From Blakeslea trispora (taxonomy: Eukaryota; Mucoromycota; Mucoromycetes; Mucorales; Choanephoraceae): a stretch of 64,000 nt of DNA. The notes below the pieces were generated by a model. It searched no databases. It was not told where the DNA came from and saw only the letters and a list, made by a program, of their open reading frames with translations. Shown here piece after piece: positions 11,900-22,844 of this stretch (position 1 is the first letter of the stretch; each line of letters begins with the position of its first letter). The stretch lies in contig JAIWNE010000068.1 of assembly GCA_025331445.1 (NCBI GenBank), positions 1-64,000 of the forward strand, read 5' to 3'. The position numbers and the translations under genes are program-made.

Positions 11900-13672
11900 A
11901 CTGTAATCTATTCATGTGCTAAATACAATAAAGTCAGTTCAATCTTCAAATGTATTTTTTGTTTTTTTTTGTTACAAGGAAAACTAACACATAAAATTAG
12001 AGAAGAGGGAGTTTTTTTAAATAATAAAAATGATGAAAAGGAAAGGAAATTCAGGTCGACGATAAAAACAAAAAGCAAGAGAAAAAAAGAAGAGGTTAGA
12101 GGTAATCAACAATGAGAATAAGTTCTCCCGCGTTCTTGTAGATAATAACAGAAAGGAAAAATACGCTTTACTTTCTCTAAAGCGCGCTCTACTAAAAATC
12201 CTTGAAGCAATAAAGAAGAGATACAAGAAGAGAGAGAGAGAAAGATAGAGAAAAGAAAGAGAAAAGAAACAAAAAGGAATTGATTCACTTACGGCTTTAG
12301 CTGTTGAAAATAGTTATGAAAGGCAAGGCACTAGTCAGAGAAAATGTTGTCGAACTTGAATTGAGATGAGTATCAGCATGGGCTTTTCTCTGCATTCACT
12401 TACCTTCTTTCTTTCTGTCAATAGACCTCAACTTTGATAAAGAAAAAAAAGAAAAAAAGAAAATAAGCGTTTCTTTAAAAAAAAAGTTAAAACAGAAGGA
12501 ACAAACGAAATGTGACGCACTTTAATTTTCAACCAATTGTGTTACATCTGCGTTTAGTTACTCCCTTTTTGTGTCTCCATACTCTGCATTTTGTCCTTTT
12601 CTTTAAATTATGTTAACTGCTAGTCCAAATTGCGCAATACAGGGTGGATGCACTATCCAGAAGCTTCAAAAAGATAAGAAGAAGGATGGCAAAAGCAATG
12701 ATATAGAGGTGCATATAAAATAAGCAAAAGCACAATTCAGTACGCGACTAGCAACATAGGTGTATATTGGACTGTTTGATGTGATTTTATAAGGCCCTAA
12801 AGAAATTATATGGTGTCAAGCTAACGCTTCCAATTCTTAGCTTAGAGAAGTTCAAGCAAACACTTTGTGAGGCCAAACTTACTTTTGCCAGTGTTTCTTT
12901 CAAAACCTTCTTACTAAAAAAAACTCATTATGCGAAGATTTTGATGAAGCTTGGACTGAGAGCAGGGATTTTAATTAATCCTGCTCAGCCAGTTAAAGAG
13001 AATTAGAGAGTTTTATCTTGATTGTTGCCAAAGCTTCACTTGTTCATAGCAGATCATCCAGTCTTTGTTAGTAACAATTCTGTCCGCTGTAATCTCTATG
13101 TATTTGTCAAGCCTACTACATGAGGAGCTTTTCTACTTTTTTCTTTTTGAGCATTTAGAATAGCTGATTGACGAACGAGAAGTGAAGGGTATGATGACAT
13201 GTACTTGATAAGACAACGTTGCTTTGCCTTTCATTTGCTCAATTGGAGGAGCATTGACATCTTAGACTTTGATTTACAAGCTCACGACGTGAGTTATTGG
13301 TAGGTCTCTCCTAATACCTTCTCTTTCAGGTTGGTATTCTCCCCTAGATTTCTCTTTGAAAATTATTTTTTTTAACAACAATGAGCTCAAAGAGTTGTCT
13401 GTTTATGTTCATCAGAATAAGTTTTCAGCGGCATGTCAATTGGAAAACAAATGAACGTTTATTACATTATCAATACATCTGTATTCAGAACTGATTTGGA
13501 GCAATTTCATTTATTGTGGTACTTCAACTTTTAGCTAAATTATCCCCTTTGTCGATACTTAAGGAGGCTGTATAAAAACAAAAGGGGGGAGGAGAAGAGA
13601 CAAGAAAGTAAAACACTATTTCTCTTGCTTTTTCTCTATTTCTTTTACCTGTTTTGTAATTATTGCTACAAA
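11900..13672. other. Divergent intergenic region (four-RRM gene / TTC39-like gene)
   Basis: About 1.8 kb between divergent start codons. Near the RRM gene there are purine/pyrimidine-rich tracts (for example GA-rich 12220-12270) that produce overlapping open frames of low complexity, which I reject as genes. A near-perfect palindrome lies at 12956-12988. No domain-bearing frame was found. Confidence 0.55.
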
Positions 13673-16286
13673 ATGTCAAAAGAAGTATTATTTGACGCAA
13701 ATGATTTGTTCAATGATAAGCCAGAAGAGAACCGAGAAGATGTAGAGTCGGTTTCTTCCATCTCCTACAGAAAGCTGCCATCTTGTTCATCCATGTCTTC
13801 AAGTATTGATGAAGACTTGCAACAAGTTGAGATTACTTACAAATTACATAAAGAAAAAGTTGAGCTGCCCGCTATGGAGCTAATGATACAAAATCTTGGT
13901 ATTATTCAACAAAGAAACTCGCTAAAAAAAGCAAAGAAGCCTTCATACATTCAAAAGAATCCTTCGATTCAGCACAATATTGACTATTCTATGGAAACGC
14001 AGGTAGACATGAATATTTATACATCTAGCCTATCTAGCATCATAAACCAGGTTCCGAACATAACAGCCAATAACTTGAATCCTCGAGAACAAGAAGAGTT
14101 TGGTAAGTACATGACAAAAATGACTGACATGATCTCAATGACTGCCTTCCTATTTGTAGACGAAGCATTGAGAAAAGGAATAAGGTACTTGTTTGAAAAT
14201 AAGTTTCTAAAAGCAAAGTCATTGTTCCAAACAAAATCAGACAGGTAAATGAGACAAATGAGATAATACGGCTCTTCTGATTTGTCTGCTTAGCGACCCT
14301 CTTTACATGTTTGGATTGGGACTTATGACATCCATAAAAGCAATGATGGTATTTTCATATAGTTCAAATTTCCATTAAGATTGCTTACATTTACTTGTAT
14401 GTTTGTCTTTAGACAAACAATGAAGACGATATCGCGCTTGCATGTAACACTATGATGACTGTCATAAGCATGGCAAACGCACAGATCTGCAGCTCAGCCA
14501 AGAGAAAGTCACCTACGAGCTCATGGTCTTTGTATTTTTCATCGCTCATGACTCTGCAACAGACAAGACTTCCTGCTCACAATTCATTGCATCAAAGCTC
14601 AAATGCAAATAGTTCACCTGTCTTCGTATCCAACGGCATACTGAGGGCAACTGCCATAAAAGCAGATTGTTACTTGATTATGGCATTGCTTCAACTTCTA
14701 CCAGAGATAGCTCAAGGATATACAAAGTGTAGTCAAAATCTAAAAAAAGGTATTATCGAACATCAGAAAGATATACATGATAGTTCAAATCAACAAAAGA
14801 TTCCCCTAAAAAATAGCTTTCAAGCATTACTCGGTTGTTTGGCAAGAACACAAAAGTATGGGCCAAGATTATACAAAGCATATGGATAGAGATACTGTTT
14901 CTGCTGTTCAATTTGGAATGGGATCTGTTCATCTATTGGTATCGATACTACCATTCAAGTCTGCCAAAACTGCATTCTCCTTTGGGTTTAAAAACGATTT
15001 ACAGTTAGGGCTAGCACTTTTAAAACTATGTGTTAAAGGCAAAGGAATGCGCTCTCCTTTAGCTTCTTTAATGTGAGTCGATGATGTCACAACTTATACC
15101 AGCCGCTTCTAACACATCATATAAACAGGCTTTTGTCGTATTATTCTACAACATCAGCACTTGTCCCTCAGATATATGCTAAAGAATCAAAAATCAGATC
15201 TATGGAATGTTTGCTGGACGCGCAAAAAACTCATCCTAGCTGCTGCTTTTTTCTATATTATGCCGCCCAAATCTCTCGGTCATCAAAGGAGATTGTTTTG
15301 TCTACACAATCATTTACATTTGCTGTCGATGCAAGTCGTGGAGAATGGATAGAGTATGCCATGGCTCAAAAAGGCCTGTACGAGATTGGATTCAATTCTA
15401 TGTTGCAATTGGATTGGTCGTCAGCACTCGTTTACTTTGAGAAACTCAGTCAAGATAGTAATCAAGAATTATCAGCCTTCTACTACTATCTTGTTGGTGC
15501 TTGCCGAGCTATGCTTGGTCAACAGACTGAAAGTATATTAGCATTTGCCCAAGTGCCTCAATCAGTCAAGGATCAATATCCGCGTCGGTTGAGTTTAAAC
15601 GATTATGTAAAGCAAAAGGTGGATTACTTTCAAAAAAGTGGCTATCAAGATTTGAGTTTCAGCTTGCCTGCACTCGAATTGCTCTTAGTATGGAATGTGT
15701 TTTGCCAGATGGAAACAACAGATTTAGAAAAATGCCTATTGATCGTACAGAATACACTTGACCTAATTTACGAAAAAGAAAGGCTCGAGTATACTATTCG
15801 GCTACATGAATTATTGCCATCCTGCGATCCTCCTAATTTGTATGAACAACGTGCCATTGTTTTGTTGATCAGAGCGGCTGTATTGAATGCACTCGGGCGG
15901 CATACAGAAAGTATATCCCATCTCAACTGGATTATGGATCACAATCACAAAATCGTTTCAGAAACATGGGTCACTCCATTTGCCTTATGGGGTAACTATC
16001 ATGCTTCATGACGTGTTTTCGCCTCATCCATTACTCATCCTATTTAATAGAAGCAGGTATTACTGGTTGGGGAATGAATGATCCTTCAAAAAGCCGAACA
16101 TTTTGGGAAAAAGCGGCCACATTCTCAAAATATGCTTTTGAAGATAGAATGAGCATCCGATTAAGTCTTGCTCTAAACAAATGCAACGAGTTAGGGGCTA
16201 CTGTGCTAAAGAAAAAGAAGGAGAATGGGCTCTCTACAAATGGGCAAAAGAGAATGCCTATTGTGTCTCTAACCGAATCGCACTAG
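13673..16286 (+). CDS. IML2/TTC39-family outer-membrane TPR-like protein
   Basis: Six exons (13673-14244, 14294-14348, 14413-14749, 14817-15072, 15129-15991, 16051-16286) give 772 residues. Splicing restores the family core: EALRKGIRYLFENKFLKAK near residue 170, then IKADCYLIMALLQLLPE, KHYSVVWQEHKSMGQDY, VQFGMGSVHLLVSILP, SCCFFLYYAAQISR, YEIGFNSMLQLDWSSALVYF and GRHTESISHLNWI. TTC39/IML2 proteins are helical-repeat proteins of the mitochondrial outer membrane and lipid droplets. Yeast Iml2 is involved in inclusion-body clearance. Intron 3 (14750-14816) was decisive: without it the frame ends at a stop near 14887 and the conserved VWQE block is lost. ATG 13673 was taken over an upstream in-frame ATG at 13625, which would add a Leu/Phe/Tyr-rich stretch. 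The next gene starts 213 bp downstream on the same strand. Confidence 0.85.
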
Positions 16287-16499
16287 AGCCTTTTAAATTG
16301 ATTTGAAACATGCCAAAAGTTAATCTTGCCATATGACAACATTGCTGCCATGAAATATACCGTGGTCATTCGAGCTGAATAAATCGTACTATTGATTATG
16401 ACAAGAAATGGTCCTATTTCATTTATTATATGGACTATAAAATGGTCTTTATCTTTTGTTTTTTCTTTCCTTTTTCTCTTTTCTTGTTTTGCCTGGATA

Positions 16500-18020
16500 A
16501 TGACACCTGAAACCATACCTCTTATTCATAAAGTAAACTTTAAATCTGCATACACAAGTGCTATAATAGCAGGTATAGGAGGACTTGTTTGCGGGTTTGA
16601 CACTGGTTCTATTACTGGCATATTATCTCTTCCAGAATTCCAAAAGCGCTTTTTCGCCAATGGAACGCCTGCTTACTATCAAAGTATCTTTTTATCTTCA
16701 TTTCTCGTCTTTTGCATGATGAGCGCACTTTTTTCTGGCTATGCATGCGGTAAGTAGATAACTAGGTTCAATTTGATTGTTTTGCTGAAAAGTATTTCAA
16801 TTTTTTTCTTGGGCGGAAGAAAAGACAAACTAGGCCGAAAACATGCTATATTGATTGGGTCTGTTATATTGTCACTTGGTATTTCACTTGAGATGTTGGG
16901 TTTGAATAGCTGGACACTCTTATTAGGGCGAATGGTCAGCGGAGCAGGTGTTGGTCTGATGACAAACGCTATACCACTGTATCAAACAGAAGTTTCGCCA
17001 GCAAATGTGCGTGGAAGGCTTATCAGTCTTTTTGCTCTTTTCAGCTCATTTGGACAGATGTTAGGATACATGTCTACCTATGGAAGCAGCTATTTAAGCG
17101 CTTCTTGGTCCTGGCGCGCTCCATGGTTAATTCAGTTGATATCATGTGTTCTTTTTATTTTGACAGTTTATCATTTACCTTATTCGCCTCGATGGCTAAT
17201 CAGTCAAGGAAGGAAGGAAGAAGGCCACCAAGTGCTATGCGACATGTATTGTACATCCTCTGATGATCTGTTTATACAAAACATGTTTTCTGAAATAGTA
17301 GCTTCAATCGAAACCGAAAAGGAATTAGAACAACAAGCGAGTTTTACAGAGTTGTTTCAAGAAGACAATTTGAAGCGTACATGTTGTGCACTATTTATCT
17401 CCTTAGCAACATGCTTTTCAGGCAATGTAGTCATTACATTTTATGCACCGCAGATATTTAAAGATGCCGGGCTTGATAACATTTCTAGCACCTTGGCTTT
17501 AACAGGAGGCATCAGTGGACTATCGCTTTTGTTCTCTGCAATCTCATTAGAATGGTGGATCGATACTTGGGGACGAAAAGCTCTCTTTTTCACTGGCTCA
17601 GTCATTTCAGCTGTTTGCATGATTACTATGGGCTATATATTTCATTTCTTTGCTATATTTGATGATAGTAGCATGACTATGAAGAATATCTATGCACGTG
17701 GTATAGTCATCTTGTGTATGTTCCTCTTTTCTACTTCTTTTGCTGGTACATGGGGTGTAGCCAATTACGTATACACAGCTGAGATATTTAACATGCGATG
17801 CCGTGCAAAAGGTCTTTCACTCACTTATGCACTTAGTTGGGCTAGTAGCATTCTCATTACTTTCTTTGTGCCTTACTGCTTGGCTTATTCTGTGTCAGAG
17901 GTGTATTTGTTTTTCGGAGCATGCTCTGTGATCACACTAGCAGGCGTTGTATATATTCCAGAAACAAAAAGAAAATCCTTAGAACAGATAGACAATATGT
18001 TTATTATAAAGCAAAAATAG
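16500..18020 (+). CDS. MFS sugar transporter (possible broken exon junction)
   Basis: Two open blocks in the same frame (16500 to about 16749, and from about 16773 to 18020) cover a 12-helix sugar-porter MFS protein of about 500 residues. Visible marks are an N-terminal helix with GGLVCGFDTGSITGIL, DKLGRK (loop 2-3 motif A), GRMVSGAGVG, SPRWL, IDTWGRK (loop 8-9) and PETKRKSLEQID at the end. It probably imports hexoses or related polyols across the plasma membrane. A stop at 16755-16757 separates the blocks, so an intron is expected with donor GTAAGT at 16750. No AG downstream restores the frame while keeping DKLGRK. The only frame-keeping AG (CTAG near 16853) deletes DKL from motif A. The gene is therefore either non-canonically spliced, mis-sequenced or damaged. 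Start chosen after a pyrimidine-rich leader. Confidence 0.75.
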
Positions 18021-18042
18021 AAACTTGAATTTGTATGTTGCT

Positions 18043-19160
18043 TTAAGGCTTTGTATAGATCAAGGACATGCCCAAGTGAGGGATGATAGACTCATCAATA
18101 GCACGCCGCTCTTGCTTCATAAATTCCTTCAAAACCTTTTCGCCAGTTTCGTCTTGCTTTAGGCTAAAAAGAGAAACCGTAAATATACATGTCTAACACT
18201 AGCTCTTTAATCCTGAAATCTAACTTACCCTGCAAAACTCAAGAAGTGATACAATAAAGCAAAGTTGAGATATTTTATGTTTTCTTTGCCAAGTTCGCGC
18301 TCAACTGTCAAACAAAGTTGAGAGGGAGCCATGATACCTTCAGGATCGTCTCGGTGGAGTTCACTGTTTTTATGCTGATCGTCTGAAGGACGAAACCATC
18401 TCTGTTCAGTAGATAAACTTGTGTCCAAAAATCGCGACAACATTTTCTTTACATGACCTGCATTGGCCAATGTCTCCTCAACTGGCTTCATACATCCCGA
18501 TGCCAATAGTAAATCCATACGATCAAAGAACCATTTTACGTGCTGTGTAGTAAATCTGTTTACATTCAATTCTTCGGCAATCAATAAACCTCTTGGGCTC
18601 AACATGCTTACAGCATTCTTCAGGGCCTAAATTTATTTTTGCATAAGCTTTTTCGAAATAAAGTATTCATTTTTTTTTTTTACCTTTTCTACTGGGTTAC
18701 AGTGGTGAAGAGATTTGGTAAACAAAATTAGGTCAAAGGGCTCATTTGATGTGAAGCCAAAGATGTCGTTTCTTTCAAAACAAACATCGTTTCCGTTTGA
18801 CTTCTTCAAGGCAGCTTCAATGTCATCTGAAGGATCAATGGCAGTAATGCTTACTTGATGTTGAAGACGATCTTTCAAAACCAAAGCGAAATCACCAGGT
18901 CTAATTTTGAAAAGTAATATTTAAGCCCACGAACTCTCTTTCTTTCCTATCTATCTTACCCGCATCCGACTTCCAAAACTCGAACAACTGCGTCTGCATC
19001 TTTCAAAAATCTCTCTTGCAAAATACCCTACGATAATATTTGGATGCATTGATATGTGTTGTCTCGCCTTTGTTCACACATAGACGAAATTATTGCTTAC
19101 CTGAATTGACTCCAAGAATGGCTGGAACTGAATACGCTTTAAATTGGTTACGTTTGACAT
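18043..19160 (-). CDS. Class I SAM-dependent methyltransferase
   Basis: Five exons (19160-19101, 19027-18960, 18900-18684, 18626-18229, 18163-18043) give 287 residues. Motif I, VLEVGCGPG, appears only after joining exons 2 and 3. It is followed by an acidic residue at the end of strand 2 (TAIDPSDDI), motif II/III-like FDLILFTKSLHHCNP and ALKNAVSMLSPRGLLIAEE, the usual strand order of Rossmann-fold methyltransferases (Methyltransf_11/12/25 type). The C-terminal half is helical with no extra domain. The substrate cannot be deduced; small molecules are as likely as proteins. The 3' end lies 22 bp from the stop of the convergent transporter, so the transcripts probably overlap. Confidence 0.87.
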
Positions 19161-20269
19161 GTTAAAAGATAAGTTTTCTTTGTTGATTTACTTTGTTAGA
19201 AGCAATAGAATTACCATCCTTTTTATACAACTCTCGGATGCTGGCCTTTAAATTTTCGGCAACTGCTATTTTTTATGCACCTCAATTGTTGTAGAATTTT
19301 CGGCGCATCCGTGTTACACAAGATCATGAACAAAGCAACTCTAACAGAAACGAGAATACAGCTTGATTATGATGTTGAGGCTCCTAGAATCAGTAGTTGC
19401 AGGTTTGAAAAACGTCTTTTCTGTAGAAGTGGTAAGTACTACAACTCAATTACATAGCTTAAATGCACGATCAATTCCTTTTATTTATATGAAGGACTTG
19501 CTTGAATGTCTTTGCGCCACGAAAAAAGCAAATCGATTGAACTTCATTTTGATTTTGGATAACAGCTCTTATCACCAAAGGATATTGCCTCACATCGTTT
19601 GAGCGAGTATTCTTTGAACAAAGTTGAAACAATAAAACAACATGACTGTTATGACTTATAGGTCAACTCCTTACAACTCAAATCAACTGTTTAATAATTC
19701 TTAATTGTAGATGTTCCACAAGCAATTTTCTAGAGCTAATACTGACCAATACCATCAACGCATTGTCAGTATAAGCGCCAAAATGGATGAAACATATACG
19801 AGTATAGACTTTAGAGAAAATCAAAACGCGTTCCTCTTTTTTCTTCATATTTTCTGAAGGATAAAAGTCAACTTGATTCAATACCAACATTTATAAAAAC
19901 AATTGTCATAACGAATTTCTCTGTTCTACAACAATAATAAGCTTGATAGAAAGCTCACTTGTGATAAATGAAACACGCAACCCATTAGGGTATCTATACG
20001 AACAATAATGCCTCGAGTTACCTCTGTTTTAACAAGAAAAATGCGGATGTATCCAAGCAAAGAGTATTCAGCTGATGAACTCGACAAATATGAGTTTGTA
20101 TAATTTGACTAAACTGGTCTTTCAATCAAAGAAGCAGAATGAACAAAAGCAGTAGTGTTTTCATTCCCTATCATAACCAAAAAACTTGCTCCTCTCCTTC
20201 AATAAGTTAACTTTATCTATTGGGGCGATCTGTCTTGTCCATGCATGCCTTAGGTTATGCTAATAAACA

Positions 20270-20313
<44 letters not shown>

Positions 20314-20448
20314 CGGACAGTATGCAAGAAATTTTTATTTTTCGGCGATTCATATGTTAGAAAGTAAAATAACAAACCTGAACTATCATGATGCAAAGGA
20401 TAATTTGCTAAATCATTGAATGTATTGGACCAGTAATGTATGTATGTA
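19161..20448. other. Gene-poor stretch left of the Tc1 element
   Basis: About 1.3 kb between the methyltransferase start and the transposon. Short open frames at 19275-19602 have protein-like composition but are interrupted, and I could not tie them to a family; they may be remnants. A TG dinucleotide tract lies at 20273-20310. Confidence 0.45.
20273..20310. repeat. (TG)19 microsatellite
   Basis: Nineteen uninterrupted TG units are visible directly. They lie about 140 bp left of the Tc1/mariner element. Confidence 0.97.
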
Positions 20449-20472
20449 CAGTGTGGTTGGAAATAAGTTGCG
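20449..20472 (+). repeat. Left terminal inverted repeat of the Tc1 element
   Basis: Twenty-four bases that are perfectly inverted at 21769-21792. Similarity continues imperfectly to about 20485. Confidence 0.93.
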
Positions 20473-20559
20473 GATTTTGTAAACTCCGCGATTTGATCAT
20501 CTAACCCATGGTTGTTCTGTTGATCTTCCCTTCACCTTTTTCTTAATAAACGTAATAAA

Positions 20560-21621
20560 ATGAGCACATCTACTACCACTCCTGTTGTCAAAGAAGCCAA
20601 TAAGCACCTTTCCGAATACGAATATGGTAGATTAGCAGGCGCTTTCTTGTACAAAAGAAACTTTGCTCAAATCTCAAGAGATCTCGACCTCCCTGAATCA
20701 ACTGTACGATCAGCTTATAAAAGACTTCAGAAAACACAAACCACTCTTCCCAAAACTTCAACTGGAAGAAAAAGGCTTCTTTCTCAGACTGATTTGAACG
20801 CGATTAGTCAAAGCGTTCGTCGTCGGCCTACTGAGTCAATTAGGGCTCAGCATCGTCGATTTTTGGGTTCAGGCAAGAAGGTCTCTTTAACCACTTTTCG
20901 AGATGCATTGACTCGTATGAAGTTCAAATCTCGTAAAGCGGCAAAAAAGCCTGCTCTGAAGCAGACGCACAAACAATTGCGTTTAGCTTGGATCAAAGAG
21001 AGGTTGAATTGGGCAAAAGCTGACTGGGATAAGGTAGTTTGGTCTGATGAGGCCAAGTTCACCCTTAAGAGTGCTGGAACTAGAGTAATCAGAAAGGATG
21101 GAGAAAGGTACGAGGAGAGGCACATAAAGGGTACTCACAAGTTTGGTTTGGGTTCTGTGATGGTATGGGGATGCTTTCACGCAAATGGTGTTGGTCCTCT
21201 AGTCGTGCAACATGGATCAATTGATCAAGAAGTCTATGTCCAATGTTTGGTTGATTACTATCTTCCCTGGATCGAGAAAGAGTCCAAGAAAACCAACATT
21301 GACTACATATTGCAAGAAGACAATGCTCCTTGTCATGTAGGAGCATATTCTAGGTGGTTCAAGATGAAGACCATGACCAACACCTTTGACAGATGGCCAT
21401 CACAGAGTCCAGACCTCAACCCAATCGAAAATGTCTGGGCTCAGCTGAGAAAGCGTTTAGATGAGCGCGAGAGTGAGCTGAACACCCTCAGTGACTTGGA
21501 AAGGGTTTTGAAAGAAGAATGGTACCAGCTGATGCCAGAGTATCTAAACAATCTCGTTAGCAGTATGAGCCGAAGATGCAAATCAATTGCAAAAGCGCAT
21601 GGAGGCCATACAAAATATTAA
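20560..21621 (+). CDS. Tc1/mariner transposase (DD35E spacing)
   Basis: A single uninterrupted frame of 353 residues, unlike the intron-rich neighbours. The N terminus has a helix-turn-helix (FAQISRDLDLPESTVRSAYKR) followed by a second DNA-binding region with RRRPTESIRAQHRRF. The catalytic triad is visible: Asp163 in VVWSDEAKF, Asp254 in QEDNAPCH and Glu290 in NPIENVW. Thirty-five residues separate the second Asp from the Glu, so this is DD35E rather than the classical Tc1 DD34E. WPSQSPDLNPIENVW is the typical Tc1 signature. The enzyme would bind the 24-bp terminal repeats and cut and paste the element at TA. There are no stops or frameshifts, so it is plausibly functional. Confidence 0.95.
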   Translation: MSTSTTTPVVKEANKHLSEYEYGRLAGAFLYKRNFAQISRDLDLPESTVRSAYKRLQKTQTTLPKTSTGRKRLLSQTDLNAISQSVRRRPTESIRAQHRRFLGSGKKVSLTTFRDALTRMKFKSRKAAKKPALKQTHKQLRLAWIKERLNWAKADWDKVVWSDEAKFTLKSAGTRVIRKDGERYEERHIKGTHKFGLGSVMVWGCFHANGVGPLVVQHGSIDQEVYVQCLVDYYLPWIEKESKKTNIDYILQEDNAPCHVGAYSRWFKMKTMTNTFDRWPSQSPDLNPIENVWAQLRKRLDERESELNTLSDLERVLKEEWYQLMPEYLNNLVSSMSRRCKSIAKAHGGHTKY

Positions 21622-21768
21622 AAAATCCACTTTTTTTTAGCCAAATAAAATAGTATACTCCATTTTACACATCCTCAAAGTTTGAAGGCACTTTTAATAG
21701 GCAAAAGCTGTACTGATGCACAACAGCCTTCATGATGTAAAGTACTCTTTAAATTTAATTTTCAAAAC

Positions 21769-21792
21769 TCGCAACTTATTTCCAACCACACT
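21769..21792 (-). repeat. Right terminal inverted repeat of the Tc1 element
   Basis: Reverse complement of 20449-20472 without mismatch, followed by the TA duplication. Confidence 0.93.
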
Positions 21793-22519
21793 GTAGTACT
21801 CTCTTCTTTTTGGTAAATGACTTGTCTGTCTTTACTTTTGTTGCATGCATATGGGATAATTTAAGGTGAACCCATCAATGCAGATCATGTGCTCAAAAAT
21901 TTTTCACAATGGTAGTTATAATTTTGTTCCTTTTATGTCTTTGATCAAAACTACAGCCATAACCAATTGAGGCAATTGGGAGACTTATTGAAAGACAATA
22001 TCTTTGCTAGTCAACAAGAAAAGAAAGATATGAGAAATGCAGCAGTAAAAAAAAAACTTTTACTTTAGTAAACATCTCTTCTCGCCCTTAAAGTTTATGC
22101 CGATCAAGTTGAGAGAGTATGCTTGTACATTTCTGCCCTTTATTTATGCAATAGTTTCCCTAAATAACGCTGAATAATTATTGAGTGACTACTAAGAGAT
22201 GCTTTTCTTTACTGGGTAGAAATGTATCTTTCTTGCTATTGTCTTATTCGCCCTATTCTTTATATTTGTTTAGTTTGACTCTATGGGATTATGTCGATCT
22301 CACTCAATGACACTCCTATTTCAATTAAAGCCTTTTCTTTAACAATATATACTAATACAAACCTAACATCAACGGTAATAAAGACATGTCTCTTGGAGCA
22401 TTCCCTATCTTTTTATTTCTTTGTTAAGCAAAAACCTTCCATTCTGCGTTAAAGAGTTTGCAGATCATCTTGTATACATATACCACATCCACTTTTTCTT
22501 TGTTCATGGTTTTTTTTTG

Positions 22520-22554
<35 letters not shown>

Positions 22555-22844
22555 CGATTCTCTTATTTCCTAGTGCAAGTAGCTATTTGAACAAATATGC
22601 TCATCACTCTTTCTCTTTATACTGTTGAACTGATTTATCTGTTTTCGAAATGTTATAGTAAATAGCAATTTCAACTTAACCTGCAGTTTCTTTTTCATCT
22701 GATAAGATTGACCAATCATGCATTCAGGATCATCGTAGTACAGCCCAGAAAGAAAAAAAAAAAGGAAAACCTAATCGTATGACGCATATTTTTTTTTCTC
22801 ACCCTATTTCTTCTTCTTTTTCTTTATTTTTAACATTACTTTCA
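21793..22844. other. Intergenic region between Tc1 element and epsin gene
   Basis: About 1 kb with no supported gene. It includes a (CT)15 tract at 22521-22550 and T-rich leader sequence before the epsin start codon, so it probably contains the epsin promoter. Confidence 0.55.

Larger units (their letters stand above)
20449..21792 (+). mobile_element. Complete Tc1/mariner element with TIRs and TA target duplication
   Basis: A 1344-bp element begins CAGTGTGGTTGG and ends with the exact reverse complement, CCAACCACACTG. The terminal inverted repeats match perfectly over 24 bp (20449-20472 against 21769-21792) and imperfectly for about another 12. TA dinucleotides flank both ends (20447-20448 and 21793-21794), the target-site duplication expected of Tc1/mariner. 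One intact transposase gene fills most of the interior. Perfect ends plus an intact reading frame suggest a recent insertion that may still be active. Confidence 0.95.

Noticed and set aside
12006..12288. Overlapping short frames on both strands
   Set aside because: They are products of purine-rich low-complexity DNA in the leader region of the four-RRM gene.
14817..14889. Unspliced reading through intron 3 of the TTC39-like gene
   Set aside because: It ends at a stop and loses the conserved SVVWQEHKSMGQDY block, so the spliced form is preferred.
19275..19602. Plus-strand fragments considered as a degraded checkpoint (Hus1-like) or transposase gene
   Set aside because: No ordered set of family motifs could be assembled, so no call is made beyond possible remnants.
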